This document shows positions 36,674 to 45,563 of a stretch of 64,000 nt of DNA, piece by piece. Numbering within the stretch: the first letter of the stretch is position 1; each line of letters opens with the position of its first letter. The notes under the pieces are model-generated. The model was not told the origin of the DNA. It searched no databases and saw only the letters and a list, made by a program, of their open reading frames with translations. The stretch spans positions 2,117,001-2,181,000 of the forward strand of contig NZ_CP024848.1 in assembly GCF_003352005.1 (NCBI RefSeq), written 5' to 3'. The stretch comes from Oceanobacillus zhaokaii. GTDB taxonomy: Bacteria; Bacillota; Bacilli; Bacillales; Amphibacillaceae. A program made the translations under genes and the position numbers.

Positions 36674-36888
36674 TACTTAAAACCTCCTACACCTATAGAT
36701 TACTACATTTTTCTCAAATATTACAATAGGAACTATTCGAAACATATTTCAAAGCATCCCTAGTCTTATCTAATAACACCAAATTATAAAGTTTCCCACA
36801 AACGGATTATTATTATGAATAATACTTGTCCAACGCAGATTTTCAAGTTAAAATGAAAATAGAAATGTAGAGAAGAGGAGGGGTATTT

Positions 36889-37032
36889 TTGGCTACAAAA
36901 CAAAATGCTCAACAACTACCTAGAAAGAAATCTAAACGTGAAAAAAGACAAAAACTAGTCGTATATATTATGATTATTGCTATGTTAATATCCACTATAA
37001 CAGCTGGATTAGCATATTTTATTTATTATTAA
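36889..37032 (+). CDS. Stressosome-associated Prli42-type miniprotein
   Basis: A 47-residue protein starting at TTG, with GAGGAGGGG about 6 bases upstream. The N-terminal half is strongly basic (LPRKKSKREKRQK) and is followed by one membrane helix, VVYIMIIAMLISTITAGLAY. The basic stretch and YIMIIAMLIST helix match the Prli42 family of Firmicute membrane miniproteins; in Listeria Prli42 ties the stressosome to the membrane. The neighbours yqjE-like and yqjA fit the Bacillaceae setting of this family, as far as I recall. A strong terminator follows. Confidence 0.75.
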   Translation: MATKQNAQQLPRKKSKREKRQKLVVYIMIIAMLISTITAGLAYFIYY

Positions 37033-37037
37033 ATGGG

Positions 37038-37070
37038 GAAAGACTGGATAATTTAATCCAGTCTTTTTTG
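37038..37070 (+). terminator. Terminator after the Prli42-type gene
   Basis: AAAGACTGGAT and ATCCAGTCTTT form an 11-bp stem with a 6-base loop, followed by TTT. It lies 6 bases after the stop codon and shows that the miniprotein is a separate transcription unit. Confidence 0.85.
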
Positions 37071-37147
37071 GGTAAATAAGACAGTCTAACGGATTTCTTA
37101 ACAAATATTGCAACAATGGCTGTCTCCAATTGCTAACCAAGTTAATC

Positions 37148-38140
37148 TTAAGAATCCTGTTTTCTACTCTCTTTTTGGCGCTTCACTAATTTAACATCTG
37201 ATTTTTTATATTTTTGTTTAATCTTCAAATAATCTTCCGCCTCATGCAATAATTGAAACAGATTAGATCTAGTTTCAAACTCATCTCTTGTAGTTGGCAA
37301 CCCTTCCTGATAAAAAGATTTCTTAAGGTCTTTAAGCTCATTTAGGAAGATAACCGCCGTGTTTTCTGGATAGACATTCTTTGAAAGCCGCTCAAAGTAA
37401 TCGGCAATTATATCTGATAGTGAATCCGTACTTTTTAATTGAGATGCTATCGTAAGCATTGCTTTTAGATGTTCAAGTTGACGATTGCGCATTCGAAAGT
37501 AATCTCGATATGGATGTTTGTTTCTTAATAAGTGGTTCTCTAAGTCTCTTTCAACCAAGTTCGTTGCCTTACTCAAAATTTCCTCGCTTTCAAGAATCTC
37601 TTTTCCATCCCACGCTTCTTCATTTTTCCTTATATATACAGATATTTGGTAAAGTACATCCTGAAAATTATCCTCTAATTTCTTTTGTTTCGTTTCGAAA
37701 ATTCTATCTAAACTAGGCATATACAAGTTTAATAAAAATGCAGTACCAATCCCAATAATAATGAGCAGGAATTGTTCAATTAAAAAGGAAGCAGGGTTAC
37801 TAGAAGCACTATAAAGGTTCAGGATAATCACGGAGCTTGTTGTAATACCTGAAGTAATATTTAAGAATACTGCTGTGGGGATAAAAACAATTAGCATAAT
37901 CCCTAATGCAACAGGATTATATCCTAATAATTCAAAGAAAAAGAAGGAATAAATACTTGCAATCACGCATGCTAAAAACCGATCCCATGCTGTAACAAAC
38001 GAACGTTTTCTTGACGGCTGGATACAAAGAATAGTTAATATTCCAGCGGATACAAAGTTTGTTAATCCTATTAATTGAGCAATCGATACTGCTATTGGTG
38101 TCCCTATTGCAGTTTTTATCGTTCGATAGCCAATTTTCAC
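37148..38140 (-). CDS. yqjA: Aromatic acid exporter (ArAE_1) family membrane protein YqjA
   Basis: A 330-residue protein: about five membrane helices in the first 145 residues (beginning MKIGYRTIKTAIGTPIAVSI) and a helical cytoplasmic C-terminal half. Matches the ArAE_1/YqjA family of FUSC-like proteins. In B. subtilis YqjA belongs to the Spo0A regulon. Transport is inferred from the family only. The name YqjA here refers to the Bacillus protein, not the DedA-type E. coli YqjA. Confidence 0.85.
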   Translation of the reverse strand: MKIGYRTIKTAIGTPIAVSIAQLIGLTNFVSAGILTILCIQPSRKRSFVTAWDRFLACVIASIYSFFFFELLGYNPVALGIMLIVFIPTAVFLNITSGITTSSVIILNLYSASSNPASFLIEQFLLIIIGIGTAFLLNLYMPSLDRIFETKQKKLEDNFQDVLYQISVYIRKNEEAWDGKEILESEEILSKATNLVERDLENHLLRNKHPYRDYFRMRNRQLEHLKAMLTIASQLKSTDSLSDIIADYFERLSKNVYPENTAVIFLNELKDLKKSFYQEGLPTTRDEFETRSNLFQLLHEAEDYLKIKQKYKKSDVKLVKRQKESRKQDS

Positions 38141-38214
38141 AGTAATTTCTCCTCGTAAATTTATTCAGGAACCATACAATTATAGAAAGATCATTAATGA
38201 ATTTTTGTTCTTAA

Positions 38215-38244
38215 AAAGACTGACCCACTAGTAAAGAGTCAGCC
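38215..38244 (-). terminator. Terminator after brxB
   Basis: CTGAC and GTCAG arms close a loop of about 13 bases and are followed on the minus strand by CTTTTTAAG. Located 30 bases after the brxB stop. Confidence 0.55.
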
Positions 38245-38273
38245 TCCTATTCGATCATTTTTATAATCTATCT

Positions 38274-38705
38274 TTACACTTCTTCACAATATTCATCAAA
38301 TAATTGCTGTAATTTACCTGTTACTTCAATTGGGCTATATCCTTCAATATCATGACGTTCAATCATTTTAACAATTTTTCCATCTTTTAATAATGCAAAT
38401 GAAGGAGAGGATGGAGCATATCCTTCGAAATATTCGCGTGCTTTTTCTGTTGCTTCCCGGTCCTGACCTGCAAAAACTGTAACTAAATGGTCTGGACGTT
38501 TGTCAAAATGAATAGAATTTGCTGCTGCTGGACGGGCAACGCCACCTGCACACCCACAAGTTGAATTTACCATCACTAAAGTCGTTCCTTCCCTTGAAAA
38601 AGCTACATCTACTTCTTCAGGTGCTTTTAATTCTTCGTAACCCGCTTCAACGATATCCTTACGTGCTGCGTCAACAACATCATTCATAAATAAATTAAAA
38701 TCCAA
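38274..38705 (-). CDS. brxB: Bacilliredoxin BrxB (YqiW)
   Basis: A 143-residue DUF1094/YphP-family thioredoxin-like protein. [15 protein letters not shown] carries the Cys-Gly-Cys active site of bacilliredoxins, which remove bacillithiol from S-bacillithiolated proteins. I set the start at a TTG (LDFNLFMND), because AAAGGA lies about 9 bases upstream and homologues begin MDFNLFMND; an ATG three codons earlier abuts the ribosome site directly. It follows the bkd cluster position as yqiW does in B. subtilis. Confidence 0.93.
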   Translation of the reverse strand: MDFNLFMNDVVDAARKDIVEAGYEELKAPEEVDVAFSREGTTLVMVNSTCGCAGGVARPAAANSIHFDKRPDHLVTVFAGQDREATEKAREYFEGYAPSSPSFALLKDGKIVKMIERHDIEGYSPIEVTGKLQQLFDEYCEEV

Positions 38706-38810
38706 CTTAATCATTCCTTTCAATATTACATATTTTTAAATGCTAACCTTAGATTAACAAGATAAATCACTATTATCAATTTATATAACTCAACAGCTCA
38801 ACTATTCTAT

Positions 38811-40055
38811 TTAATACACATTTGTAGTCGTTTCATTCATATTCTCAAGAATTTCCTTTACTCGGGCCAGGAATTTACCACAAACCAAACCATCAAGAAT
38901 CCGGTGGTCTAATGATAAGGATAAATTAACCATATCTCGTGCTGCAAACATGTCATTAATGATTACAGGTCGTTTAACAATCGATTCTACTTGTAAGATT
39001 GCTGCCTGCGGGTAATTAATAACCCCCATTGAATGTATTGAGCCAAAAGTTCCAGTATTATTCACTGTAAAAGTTCCGTTCTTCATATCATCTGATGTTA
39101 ACTTTCCTGTTCTTGCTTTATTTGCAAGTTCAGTAATATCCTTAGCAATTCCTTTAATACTCTTCTCATCCGCATTTTTGATTACAGGGACAAATAGCTC
39201 TTGGTCATTGGCAACCGCTATTGACAAGTTAATATCTTTCTTTTGAATAATTTTATCACCTGCCCACTGGCTGTTTAATTGAGGGTATTCCTTCAATCCT
39301 TGGGCCACTGCTTTTACAAAGAAAGCAAAAAACGTTAAGTTAAAACCTTCTTGTTGTTTGAAGGATTGCTTAAGCATGTTTCGGTATTTTACTAAGTCAG
39401 TGACATCTACTTCTACTGTCATCCAAGCATGTGGGATTTCTTGTTTGGATCTCACCATGTTTTGTGCAATAACTTTTCGAACACCCTGAACAGGTATTTC
39501 AATATCACCCTGATTTATGTCAGGAATAATCGTGTCATGTTGTTCCGATTTTGCAGGTGCTTTATCAACGATGTTAGTCGATGCTGTTTCTGCTGGTGCC
39601 GCACTTATTACTTTCTCAATATCCTTACGAGTAATTCTACCGCCGCGTCCAGTGCCATTAACTGTTAATAAATCAATGTTATTTTCTTGTGCCAATCGTA
39701 ATACTGCAGGTGAGTATCTTTTCTTCATTGATTGATTATCCATGGGTGCCGCTTCAGTCGACTCCACAACTTGTTCGTTTTTTTCCGTTGTAGACGGTTC
39801 CTCAACAATTACTTCTTGTGTTTCAATGTAACACATTAGATCACCTACAGCGATAGTATCGCCTTCAGCTGCTATTAACTCATGAATGATTCCAGAAAAA
39901 GAGGAAGGAACCTCCGCATTCACTTTATCAGTTAATACTTCCGCAATCGGATCATATTTATTTACTTTATCACCAGCCGCTACAAGCCAAGTGCTTACCG
40001 TTCCTTCTGTAACACTTTCACCTAACTGTGGCATCGTAATCTTTTCTTTTGCCAT
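38811..40055 (-). CDS. bkdB: Branched-chain 2-oxoacid dehydrogenase E2 (lipoamide acyltransferase)
   Basis: A 414-residue E2 subunit. The lipoyl domain occupies the first 80 residues with the lipoyl lysine in LTDKVNAEVPS; a peripheral-subunit binding domain follows at about 112-146 (SPAVLRLAQENNIDL). The acyltransferase core ends with LSLDHRILDGLVCGKFL (catalytic His and Asp). It transfers isobutyryl, isovaleryl and 2-methylbutyryl groups to CoA, the primers of branched fatty acids. 17 bases after bkdAB. Confidence 0.95.
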   Translation of the reverse strand: MAKEKITMPQLGESVTEGTVSTWLVAAGDKVNKYDPIAEVLTDKVNAEVPSSFSGIIHELIAAEGDTIAVGDLMCYIETQEVIVEEPSTTEKNEQVVESTEAAPMDNQSMKKRYSPAVLRLAQENNIDLLTVNGTGRGGRITRKDIEKVISAAPAETASTNIVDKAPAKSEQHDTIIPDINQGDIEIPVQGVRKVIAQNMVRSKQEIPHAWMTVEVDVTDLVKYRNMLKQSFKQQEGFNLTFFAFFVKAVAQGLKEYPQLNSQWAGDKIIQKKDINLSIAVANDQELFVPVIKNADEKSIKGIAKDITELANKARTGKLTSDDMKNGTFTVNNTGTFGSIHSMGVINYPQAAILQVESIVKRPVIINDMFAARDMVNLSLSLDHRILDGLVCGKFLARVKEILENMNETTTNVY

Positions 40056-40072
40056 CTTTTATCCCTCCTTTG

Positions 40073-41056
40073 TTAGAATTCTGCTAATTCACGCATCGCT
40101 TTTTCTACCTTATCAGGATTAACCATGAAAAATTTCTCCATTGGCGGTGAATATGGCATAGCTGGAATGTCTGGGCCTGCTAATCGCATAATTGGTGCAT
40201 CCAAATCAAACAGGCAGTTCTCTGCGATGATTGCCGCAACCTCTCCGATAATACTACCTTCTTTATTGTCCTCAGTTATTAATAATACTTTTCCAGTTTT
40301 CTTTGCGGCAGTGATAATTGCCTCTTGGTCTAAAGGGTAAACCGTTCTTAAATCTAAAATATGTGAATCAATACCTTCTTCGGCCAATTTTTCAGCAGCC
40401 TGAAGTGCGAAATGAATACAAAGACCATACGTGATAATTGTAATATCGGTTCCTTCTCGCTTTATATCAGCTTTACCTATTGGTATTACATAATCCTCTT
40501 CAGGTACATCTGCCTTTAATAGCCGATATGCACGCTTATGTTCAAAGAATAGTACAGGATCATTATCACGAATTGCTGCTTTTAGTAGCCCTTTGGCATC
40601 ATATGGCGTGGATGGCATTACAATTTTTAAGCCTGGTTGATTGGCAAATATGGATTCTAATGATTGCGAATGGTATAATGCCCCATGAACACCACCACCA
40701 TATGGGGCACGAATCGTAATTGGTGCATTCCAGTCATTATTTGAACGATAACGAATCTTTGCAGCCTCAGAAATGATTTGATTGACAGCCGGTAAAATAA
40801 AATCTGCGAATTGCATTTCTGCAACTGGGCGCATCCCGTACATCGCTGCACCAATTCCAACTCCAGCAATTGCTGATTCTGCTAATGGCGTGTCCAATAC
40901 CCGTTCAGCTCCAAATTCCTCATATAATCCGTCGGTAGCTCTGAATACACCACCTTTTACACCAACGTCTTCACCTAAAATAAATACCTTTTCATCACGA
41001 AGCATTTCTTCTCTTAGTGCAGTTGTAATTGCTTGGATGTAGGACATAACAGTCAT
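40073..41056 (-). CDS. bkdAB: Branched-chain 2-oxoacid dehydrogenase E1 beta subunit
   Basis: A 327-residue transketolase-like subunit nearly collinear with B. subtilis BkdAB: LGEDVGVKGGVFRAT, TPLAESAIAGVGIGAAMYG and RAPYGGGVHGALYHSQSLE are conserved. With the alpha subunit it decarboxylates branched 2-oxoacids using thiamine diphosphate. AAAGGGG is 8 bases before the chosen ATG (MTVMSYIQ); an earlier ATG two codons upstream is too close. 13 bases after bkdAA. Confidence 0.95.
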   Translation of the reverse strand: MTVMSYIQAITTALREEMLRDEKVFILGEDVGVKGGVFRATDGLYEEFGAERVLDTPLAESAIAGVGIGAAMYGMRPVAEMQFADFILPAVNQIISEAAKIRYRSNNDWNAPITIRAPYGGGVHGALYHSQSLESIFANQPGLKIVMPSTPYDAKGLLKAAIRDNDPVLFFEHKRAYRLLKADVPEEDYVIPIGKADIKREGTDITIITYGLCIHFALQAAEKLAEEGIDSHILDLRTVYPLDQEAIITAAKKTGKVLLITEDNKEGSIIGEVAAIIAENCLFDLDAPIMRLAGPDIPAMPYSPPMEKFFMVNPDKVEKAMRELAEF

Positions 41057-41069
41057 AAACATATCCCCT

Positions 41070-42062
41070 TTACATTTCGTATACGTGTTTTAATGCATCT
41101 TCCGGTGCTGCATATGGAGCATTTTCTGCATAGTCTGTTGCTTCATTGACAATATAATCAATTTCATAATTAATTTTTTCTTCTATTTCAGTCGTTAACA
41201 CTTCAAGGTCCCTTAAATAAGACGCAAAAGTAATAATCGAATCTTTTTTCTTCGCCTCGTCAACTTCTACCTTCTCACGATACGTTCGATCATCATCATC
41301 ACTTGAGTGTGCCGTAAATCGATAGGTAATTGCTTCTATTAATGACGGTCCATCTCCATTTATTGCCCGTTCTCTAGCTCGTTTTACAGCTTCATATACT
41401 GCTAATGGATCATTCCCATCAATAGTTTCTCCGAACATGCCATAACTTTTGGCTCGTATCGAGACGTTTTCGCTTGCAATTTGTTTCTCAAATGGCACAG
41501 ATATTGCATATTTATTATTTTCAACCATCGTAATGACAGGTAATTTATGCACTCCAGCAAAGTTTAAACCTTCATGAAAATCGCCTTGATTCGACGAACC
41601 CTCGCCTAGGGTCACAAAGGAAACAATTTCTTTCTTCTCCATTTTCCCAGCTAAAGCAACACCAACCGCATGTGGTAGTTGTGTTGTAACAGGAGAGGAT
41701 CCTGTTATGATTCTGTTTTTACGCTGACCAAAATGACCGGGCATTTGTCTTCCTCCCGAGTTCGGGTCCTCTGCCTTCGCGAATGCAGACAGCATCAAGT
41801 CTTTTGCAGTCATCCCGAACGCTAAAACTACGCCAAGGTCACGATAATATGGGGCAACATAATCGACTTGTCTATTTAATGCAAAAGATGCACCAACTTG
41901 TGCTGCTTCTTGTCCTTGACAAGAAATGACGAAGGGAATTTTTCCCGATCTGTTTAATAACCACATTCTCTCATCAATCTTTCTAGCGAGTAACATTGTT
42001 TTGTATATTTCCAGAACGTCTGCATCTGATAAACCGAGTGCATCATGTCGATTATTAGGCAT
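41070..42062 (-). CDS. bkdAA: Branched-chain 2-oxoacid dehydrogenase E1 alpha subunit
   Basis: A 330-residue E1 alpha subunit. The thiamine diphosphate motif runs from TLGEGSSNQGDFHEG to VENNKYAIS, and FTAHSSDDDDRTYR is the regulatory-loop region. AAGGAGGAATGTTTC precedes the ATG at 42062. A weak hairpin lies in the 124-base gap to lpdV, so expression may be modulated there, but the cluster looks like one operon. Confidence 0.95.
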   Translation of the reverse strand: MPNNRHDALGLSDADVLEIYKTMLLARKIDERMWLLNRSGKIPFVISCQGQEAAQVGASFALNRQVDYVAPYYRDLGVVLAFGMTAKDLMLSAFAKAEDPNSGGRQMPGHFGQRKNRIITGSSPVTTQLPHAVGVALAGKMEKKEIVSFVTLGEGSSNQGDFHEGLNFAGVHKLPVITMVENNKYAISVPFEKQIASENVSIRAKSYGMFGETIDGNDPLAVYEAVKRARERAINGDGPSLIEAITYRFTAHSSDDDDRTYREKVEVDEAKKKDSIITFASYLRDLEVLTTEIEEKINYEIDYIVNEATDYAENAPYAAPEDALKHVYEM

Positions 42063-42186
42063 GAAACATTCCTCCTTATTAATCAAGCTTCTTATTCAGT
42101 ATTCAATATAATGATTTGCCTCTTAGGGTTTAAAAAGCAGTAATAATCATCGGAGTCGGTATTGACCCCAATGATTAACTTTTGCT

Positions 42187-43608
42187 TTATCCATGTATTT
42201 GTAATCCTTCAACTGCTAATGCAGCCTCGCCAATTACTTCTGATAGAGACGGATGAGGGTGGATTAATTGGGCAATTTCCCATGCCGTCGCGTCAAGTAT
42301 TTTCGCAATTCCAGCTTCGGAAATCAACTCGGTAACGTGCGGTCCAACCATATGGACTCCTAATAAATCATCAGAGTTTTTATCTATAATGATTTTAACA
42401 AATCCTTCCGATTCACCATAAACAAGGGCCTTCCCAATTGCTTGAAATGGAAATTTCCCGATCTTTAATTCGAACCCTTTTTCAAGCGCTTCTTTCTCGG
42501 TAAAGCCTATACTTGCCACTTCTGGATTTGAGTAGATACATGTAGGAACGTTGTGATATTCAATAGGATAAGTTGTTTCACTTGCCATATGCTCAACCGC
42601 AATCATGCCTTCTCGTGAGGCAACATGGGCCAATTGCATTCCACCAATCACATCTCCGATTGCATATATGTGAGATTCCTTTGTCTGACAATATTTATTA
42701 GCTTGGATATATCCTTTTTCCATGACGATATCAGTATTTTCGATACCAATATTAGCAGTGTTTGCATCACGTCCGACAGAAACCAGCAGTTTCTCAGCTG
42801 TGAATGAATGAATCTCCTCATTCACTTCAGCATCTATTGTTACATGCCCTTCAGTGCGAATAGTCTCCGCTAAAACCTTGGCGCCCTTAATAAAAGTAAC
42901 GCCTTTCTTTCTTAAAAGCTTTTCTACCTCCTTGGCAATGCTTTCATCCTCTGTAGGTAGTATGTGGTCCAAATATTCAAGTACTGTAACTTCTACTCCA
43001 AAATCGGCAAGCATTGAAGCCCATTCGATGCCAATAACACCAGCTCCTATAATAAGCATCGAAGAAGGTAATGTGTCCATCTCTAACGCTTCATCCGATG
43101 TTATCACATAGCTGCCATCAATTTCTAAGCCAGGTAGTGACTTTGGCCTTGAGCCTGTGGCAATCAATACATTTTTGGGGATAAGCATTGTATTCTCTTC
43201 CCCATTTTCATATTCAACAGAGATTGTTCCAGGCATTGGCGAAAATATACTTGGTCCCAAAATACGGCCGTATCCCTCATAAATATCAATCTTGCCTTTT
43301 TTCATGAGACTTAGTACACCTTGATGTAATTTACCAACGATTTCATTTTTTCTTTTTTGTACTTTCGAAAAATTTAATGTTGTATTTTTTGTTTCGACAC
43401 CATAATCACTTGCTTCTTTTGTTTGTCTGAATACCTCTGCACTGCGGAGCAATGCTTTTGAAGGAATACAGCCACGATGTAGACATGTACCACCCAGTTT
43501 ATCTTTTTCGACTATAGCCACTTGCATCCCTAATTGCACAGCTCGAATTGCAGCCACATAGCCCCCCGTACCTCCACCGAGTATAACTAAATCATAATCC
43601 TTCGCCAT
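42187..43608 (-). CDS. lpdV: Dihydrolipoyl dehydrogenase, E3 of the branched-chain complex
   Basis: A 473-residue flavoprotein. FAD motif ILGGGTGGYVAAIRAVQLG, redox-active disulfide GGTCLHRGCIPSKALL, NAD motif IIGAGVIGIEWASMLADFG and the C-terminal HPHPSLSEVIGEAA with the catalytic His-Glu. It reoxidises the lipoyl groups of BkdB and reduces NAD. 98 bases after bcd. The symbol follows B. subtilis lpdV from its place in the bkd cluster. Confidence 0.94.
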   Translation of the reverse strand: MAKDYDLVILGGGTGGYVAAIRAVQLGMQVAIVEKDKLGGTCLHRGCIPSKALLRSAEVFRQTKEASDYGVETKNTTLNFSKVQKRKNEIVGKLHQGVLSLMKKGKIDIYEGYGRILGPSIFSPMPGTISVEYENGEENTMLIPKNVLIATGSRPKSLPGLEIDGSYVITSDEALEMDTLPSSMLIIGAGVIGIEWASMLADFGVEVTVLEYLDHILPTEDESIAKEVEKLLRKKGVTFIKGAKVLAETIRTEGHVTIDAEVNEEIHSFTAEKLLVSVGRDANTANIGIENTDIVMEKGYIQANKYCQTKESHIYAIGDVIGGMQLAHVASREGMIAVEHMASETTYPIEYHNVPTCIYSNPEVASIGFTEKEALEKGFELKIGKFPFQAIGKALVYGESEGFVKIIIDKNSDDLLGVHMVGPHVTELISEAGIAKILDATAWEIAQLIHPHPSLSEVIGEAALAVEGLQIHG

Positions 43609-43706
43609 ATGTTATGGACTCCTTTATTTAATATAGCAGTCACTTAAAGGTAAAACCGTTTCAACTGCATAAGTAAGACCTTTAACCTAAGATTTTTAAT
43701 AAAAAA

Positions 43707-44795
43707 TTACTTTTTTCTACTTAATATGTGATGTTCATTTAATAAAAATTGATTGCGCGAATTTCTAACAGATTGAATTCTTTCTTCCGCCATTCGATCT
43801 GCTGCAACATATGTAGGAATATTATCACGTTTGGATATTTCAAATACTTTCGTTAAGCTATCATAAATGGTTTCAACTTTTCTTAATGCACGGGCTTGAT
43901 CATAGCCTGTCAATTCATCTGCTACATTAATTACTCCGCCAGCATTGATAACATAGTCAGGAGCATAAACAATTCCTTTTTCATATAGAATATCTCCATG
44001 CACACTTGATTTAAGTTGATTATTTGCAGATCCGGCAACTACTTTCGCTTTCAGTCTCGGAATCGTATCATCATTTATCGTCGCACCTAATGCACATGGT
44101 GCATAAATATCACAATCAACATCATAGATATCATTCGGGTCAACTGCAGTAGCACCATATGCTTCAACAGCACGGTTCACAGCCTCTTTATTTATATCTG
44201 ACACAATTAATTTTGCGCCTTCCTTATGCAAATGCCCGCATAATGCAAAAGCTACATTACCTACACCTTGAACGGCAATGGTCCTGCCCTCCAACGAGTC
44301 ATCGCCATACGCTTCTTTTGCAGCTGCTTTAATCCCTTTATAAATACCATATGCAGTAACTGGTGAAGGATTGCCTGATGAACCTGAAAGTCCTGTAACA
44401 TAGTCCGTTTCTAAATGAATTAAATCCATGTCATCAACAGTTGTTCCAACATCTTCAGCAGTAATATATCTTCCGTTTAATCCTTGAATATATCGTCCAA
44501 ACGCTCGAAACATTTCTGGATTTTTATCCTTTCTCGGATCACCAATAATAACCGTCTTACCACCACCTAAATTTAAACCAGCAGCAGCATTCTTATAAGT
44601 CATTCCTTTCGCTAATCGAAGCGCATCTTCAATCGCAGCCTCTTCAGAACTATATGTCCACATTCTAGTCCCGCCTAAAGCTGGACCTAATGTCGTATCA
44701 TGTATAGCAATAATCGCTTTTAAACCTGAATTTTTGTCCTGACAAAATACTAGCTGTTCATAATCGTATTTTTCCATATAAGTAAAAATTTCCAT
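43707..44795 (-). CDS. bcd: Leucine (branched-chain amino acid) dehydrogenase
   Basis: A 362-residue Glu/Leu/Phe/Val dehydrogenase. [12 protein letters not shown], the catalytic lysine region [16 protein letters not shown] and the NAD motif [14 protein letters not shown] are clear. It deaminates leucine, isoleucine and valine to the 2-oxoacids used by the downstream bkd complex. GTAGGAGGTATTAA precedes the ATG. A well-formed sigma-A promoter lies 27 bases upstream. In B. subtilis bcd is embedded between ptb and buk; here it is first. Confidence 0.95.
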   Translation of the reverse strand: MEIFTYMEKYDYEQLVFCQDKNSGLKAIIAIHDTTLGPALGGTRMWTYSSEEAAIEDALRLAKGMTYKNAAAGLNLGGGKTVIIGDPRKDKNPEMFRAFGRYIQGLNGRYITAEDVGTTVDDMDLIHLETDYVTGLSGSSGNPSPVTAYGIYKGIKAAAKEAYGDDSLEGRTIAVQGVGNVAFALCGHLHKEGAKLIVSDINKEAVNRAVEAYGATAVDPNDIYDVDCDIYAPCALGATINDDTIPRLKAKVVAGSANNQLKSSVHGDILYEKGIVYAPDYVINAGGVINVADELTGYDQARALRKVETIYDSLTKVFEISKRDNIPTYVAADRMAEERIQSVRNSRNQFLLNEHHILSRKK

Positions 44796-44821
44796 TTTAA
44801 TACCTCCTACTAATAGTAACT

Positions 44822-44850
44822 ATTATATATTCATTTCCAAATATGTACAA
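44822..44850 (-). promoter_or_regulatory. Sigma-A promoter of the bcd-bkd cluster
   Basis: On the minus strand TTGTAC (44845-44850) and exact TATAAT (44822-44827) are separated by 17 bases, about 27 bases before the bcd start codon. No -24/-12 (sigma-L) element is visible here, unlike the bkd operon of B. subtilis. Confidence 0.75.
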
Positions 44851-44905
44851 GAAATTAAAGTAAACTTGGTATGTCTGCAGTTTTAAGAATTGAAAACCCC
44901 AAAAA

Positions 44906-44919
44906 TGAAAGCGCTTTAT
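44906..44919. promoter_or_regulatory. cre-like site (CcpA) upstream of bcd
   Basis: TGAAAGCGCTTTAT matches 12 of 14 bases of the palindromic cre form TGAAAGCGCTTTCA. It lies about 60 bases upstream of the -35 of bcd. The 428-base gap between bcd and the DUF2627 gene otherwise holds the bcd promoter and AT-rich DNA; an 82-codon open frame in it (44890-45138) has no ribosome site and no recognisable product. Confidence 0.5.
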
Positions 44920-45223
44920 TACAGAATACATAACAAAGAAAAATATTGCAATCCAAAATATCAGTACAAAAAATGGGCGATTTTCACGATTTATTCAACT
45001 TTACTTAAAGTGCGAAGTAACCATCTTAAATTAGTTCGCTTATTAAATCGACCGAATGTTACCATTCCTGCAGTTTCGTTAAAGTTTCCATATTTATATC
45101 ATACTTTACAAGCGTTTGTTAAGCAAAACCAAAATTAAGCTCCACTATCTGAAGTTTCACTTAATCCTAAATTTTGATATACTTAAACTTAGAAATTGCA
45201 AAAAGGATTAGAGGGAAAATGCA

Positions 45224-45478
45224 ATGATTAGAATTATCGCCTTACTATTATTATTTATACCCGGGTTTTTAACCGTTTTCGGAATTAAAATGATGCGTGA
45301 TTCCTTGTTTTCGGAATTTTATCCTATCTTCTTTAATTCAGGAATACAATTTGTCATCGGATTTCTCTTTACAATCGGAGGAATTGCGTTTCTTGGTGGC
45401 TTTGTCATCTACCGTGACCGGAAAAAGGAACATAATATGAAAGAGAACAAATTAGAAAAACTCGAAAAGGATGGATAA
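45224..45478 (+). CDS. yqzF: DUF2627 family membrane protein YqzF
   Basis: An 84-residue protein with two membrane helices (about 3-22 and 42-64), starting MIRIIALLLLFIPGFL and ending in a charged YRDRKKEHNMKENK tail. Matches the DUF2627/YqzF family of bacilli, usually found beside the bkd operon. Function unknown. GAGGGAAAATGCA precedes the ATG. Followed by the aspartokinase gene on the same strand. Confidence 0.85.
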   Translation: MIRIIALLLLFIPGFLTVFGIKMMRDSLFSEFYPIFFNSGIQFVIGFLFTIGGIAFLGGFVIYRDRKKEHNMKENKLEKLEKDG

Positions 45479-45563
45479 TTCCATCTTTTTTTGTTCTTTT
45501 AACTGAAAATGGTGAGAATTATGGTATGATAAGAAAATATTATTGTTTTCAGGAGGATTTGGG

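Noticed and set aside
42140..42182. Terminator between lpdV and bkdAA
   Set aside because: AATCAT/ATGATT arms exist but the stem is interrupted and lacks a T run; the genes are more likely cotranscribed.
44930..45000. Possible CodY box (GATTTTCACGATTTA) or sigma-L element upstream of bcd
   Set aside because: Only about 9 of 15 bases match the CodY consensus, and no TGGCAC-N5-TTGC pattern is present on the minus strand.
44890..45138. 82-codon plus-strand open frame upstream of the DUF2627 gene
   Set aside because: No ribosome site, basic composition typical of AT-rich random frames, and it lies across the cre-like site and the region upstream of the bcd promoter.
45479..45563. Riboswitch or T-box in front of the aspartokinase gene
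   Set aside because: Only 85 bases between genes, with no T-box sequence or aptamer-like conserved elements.
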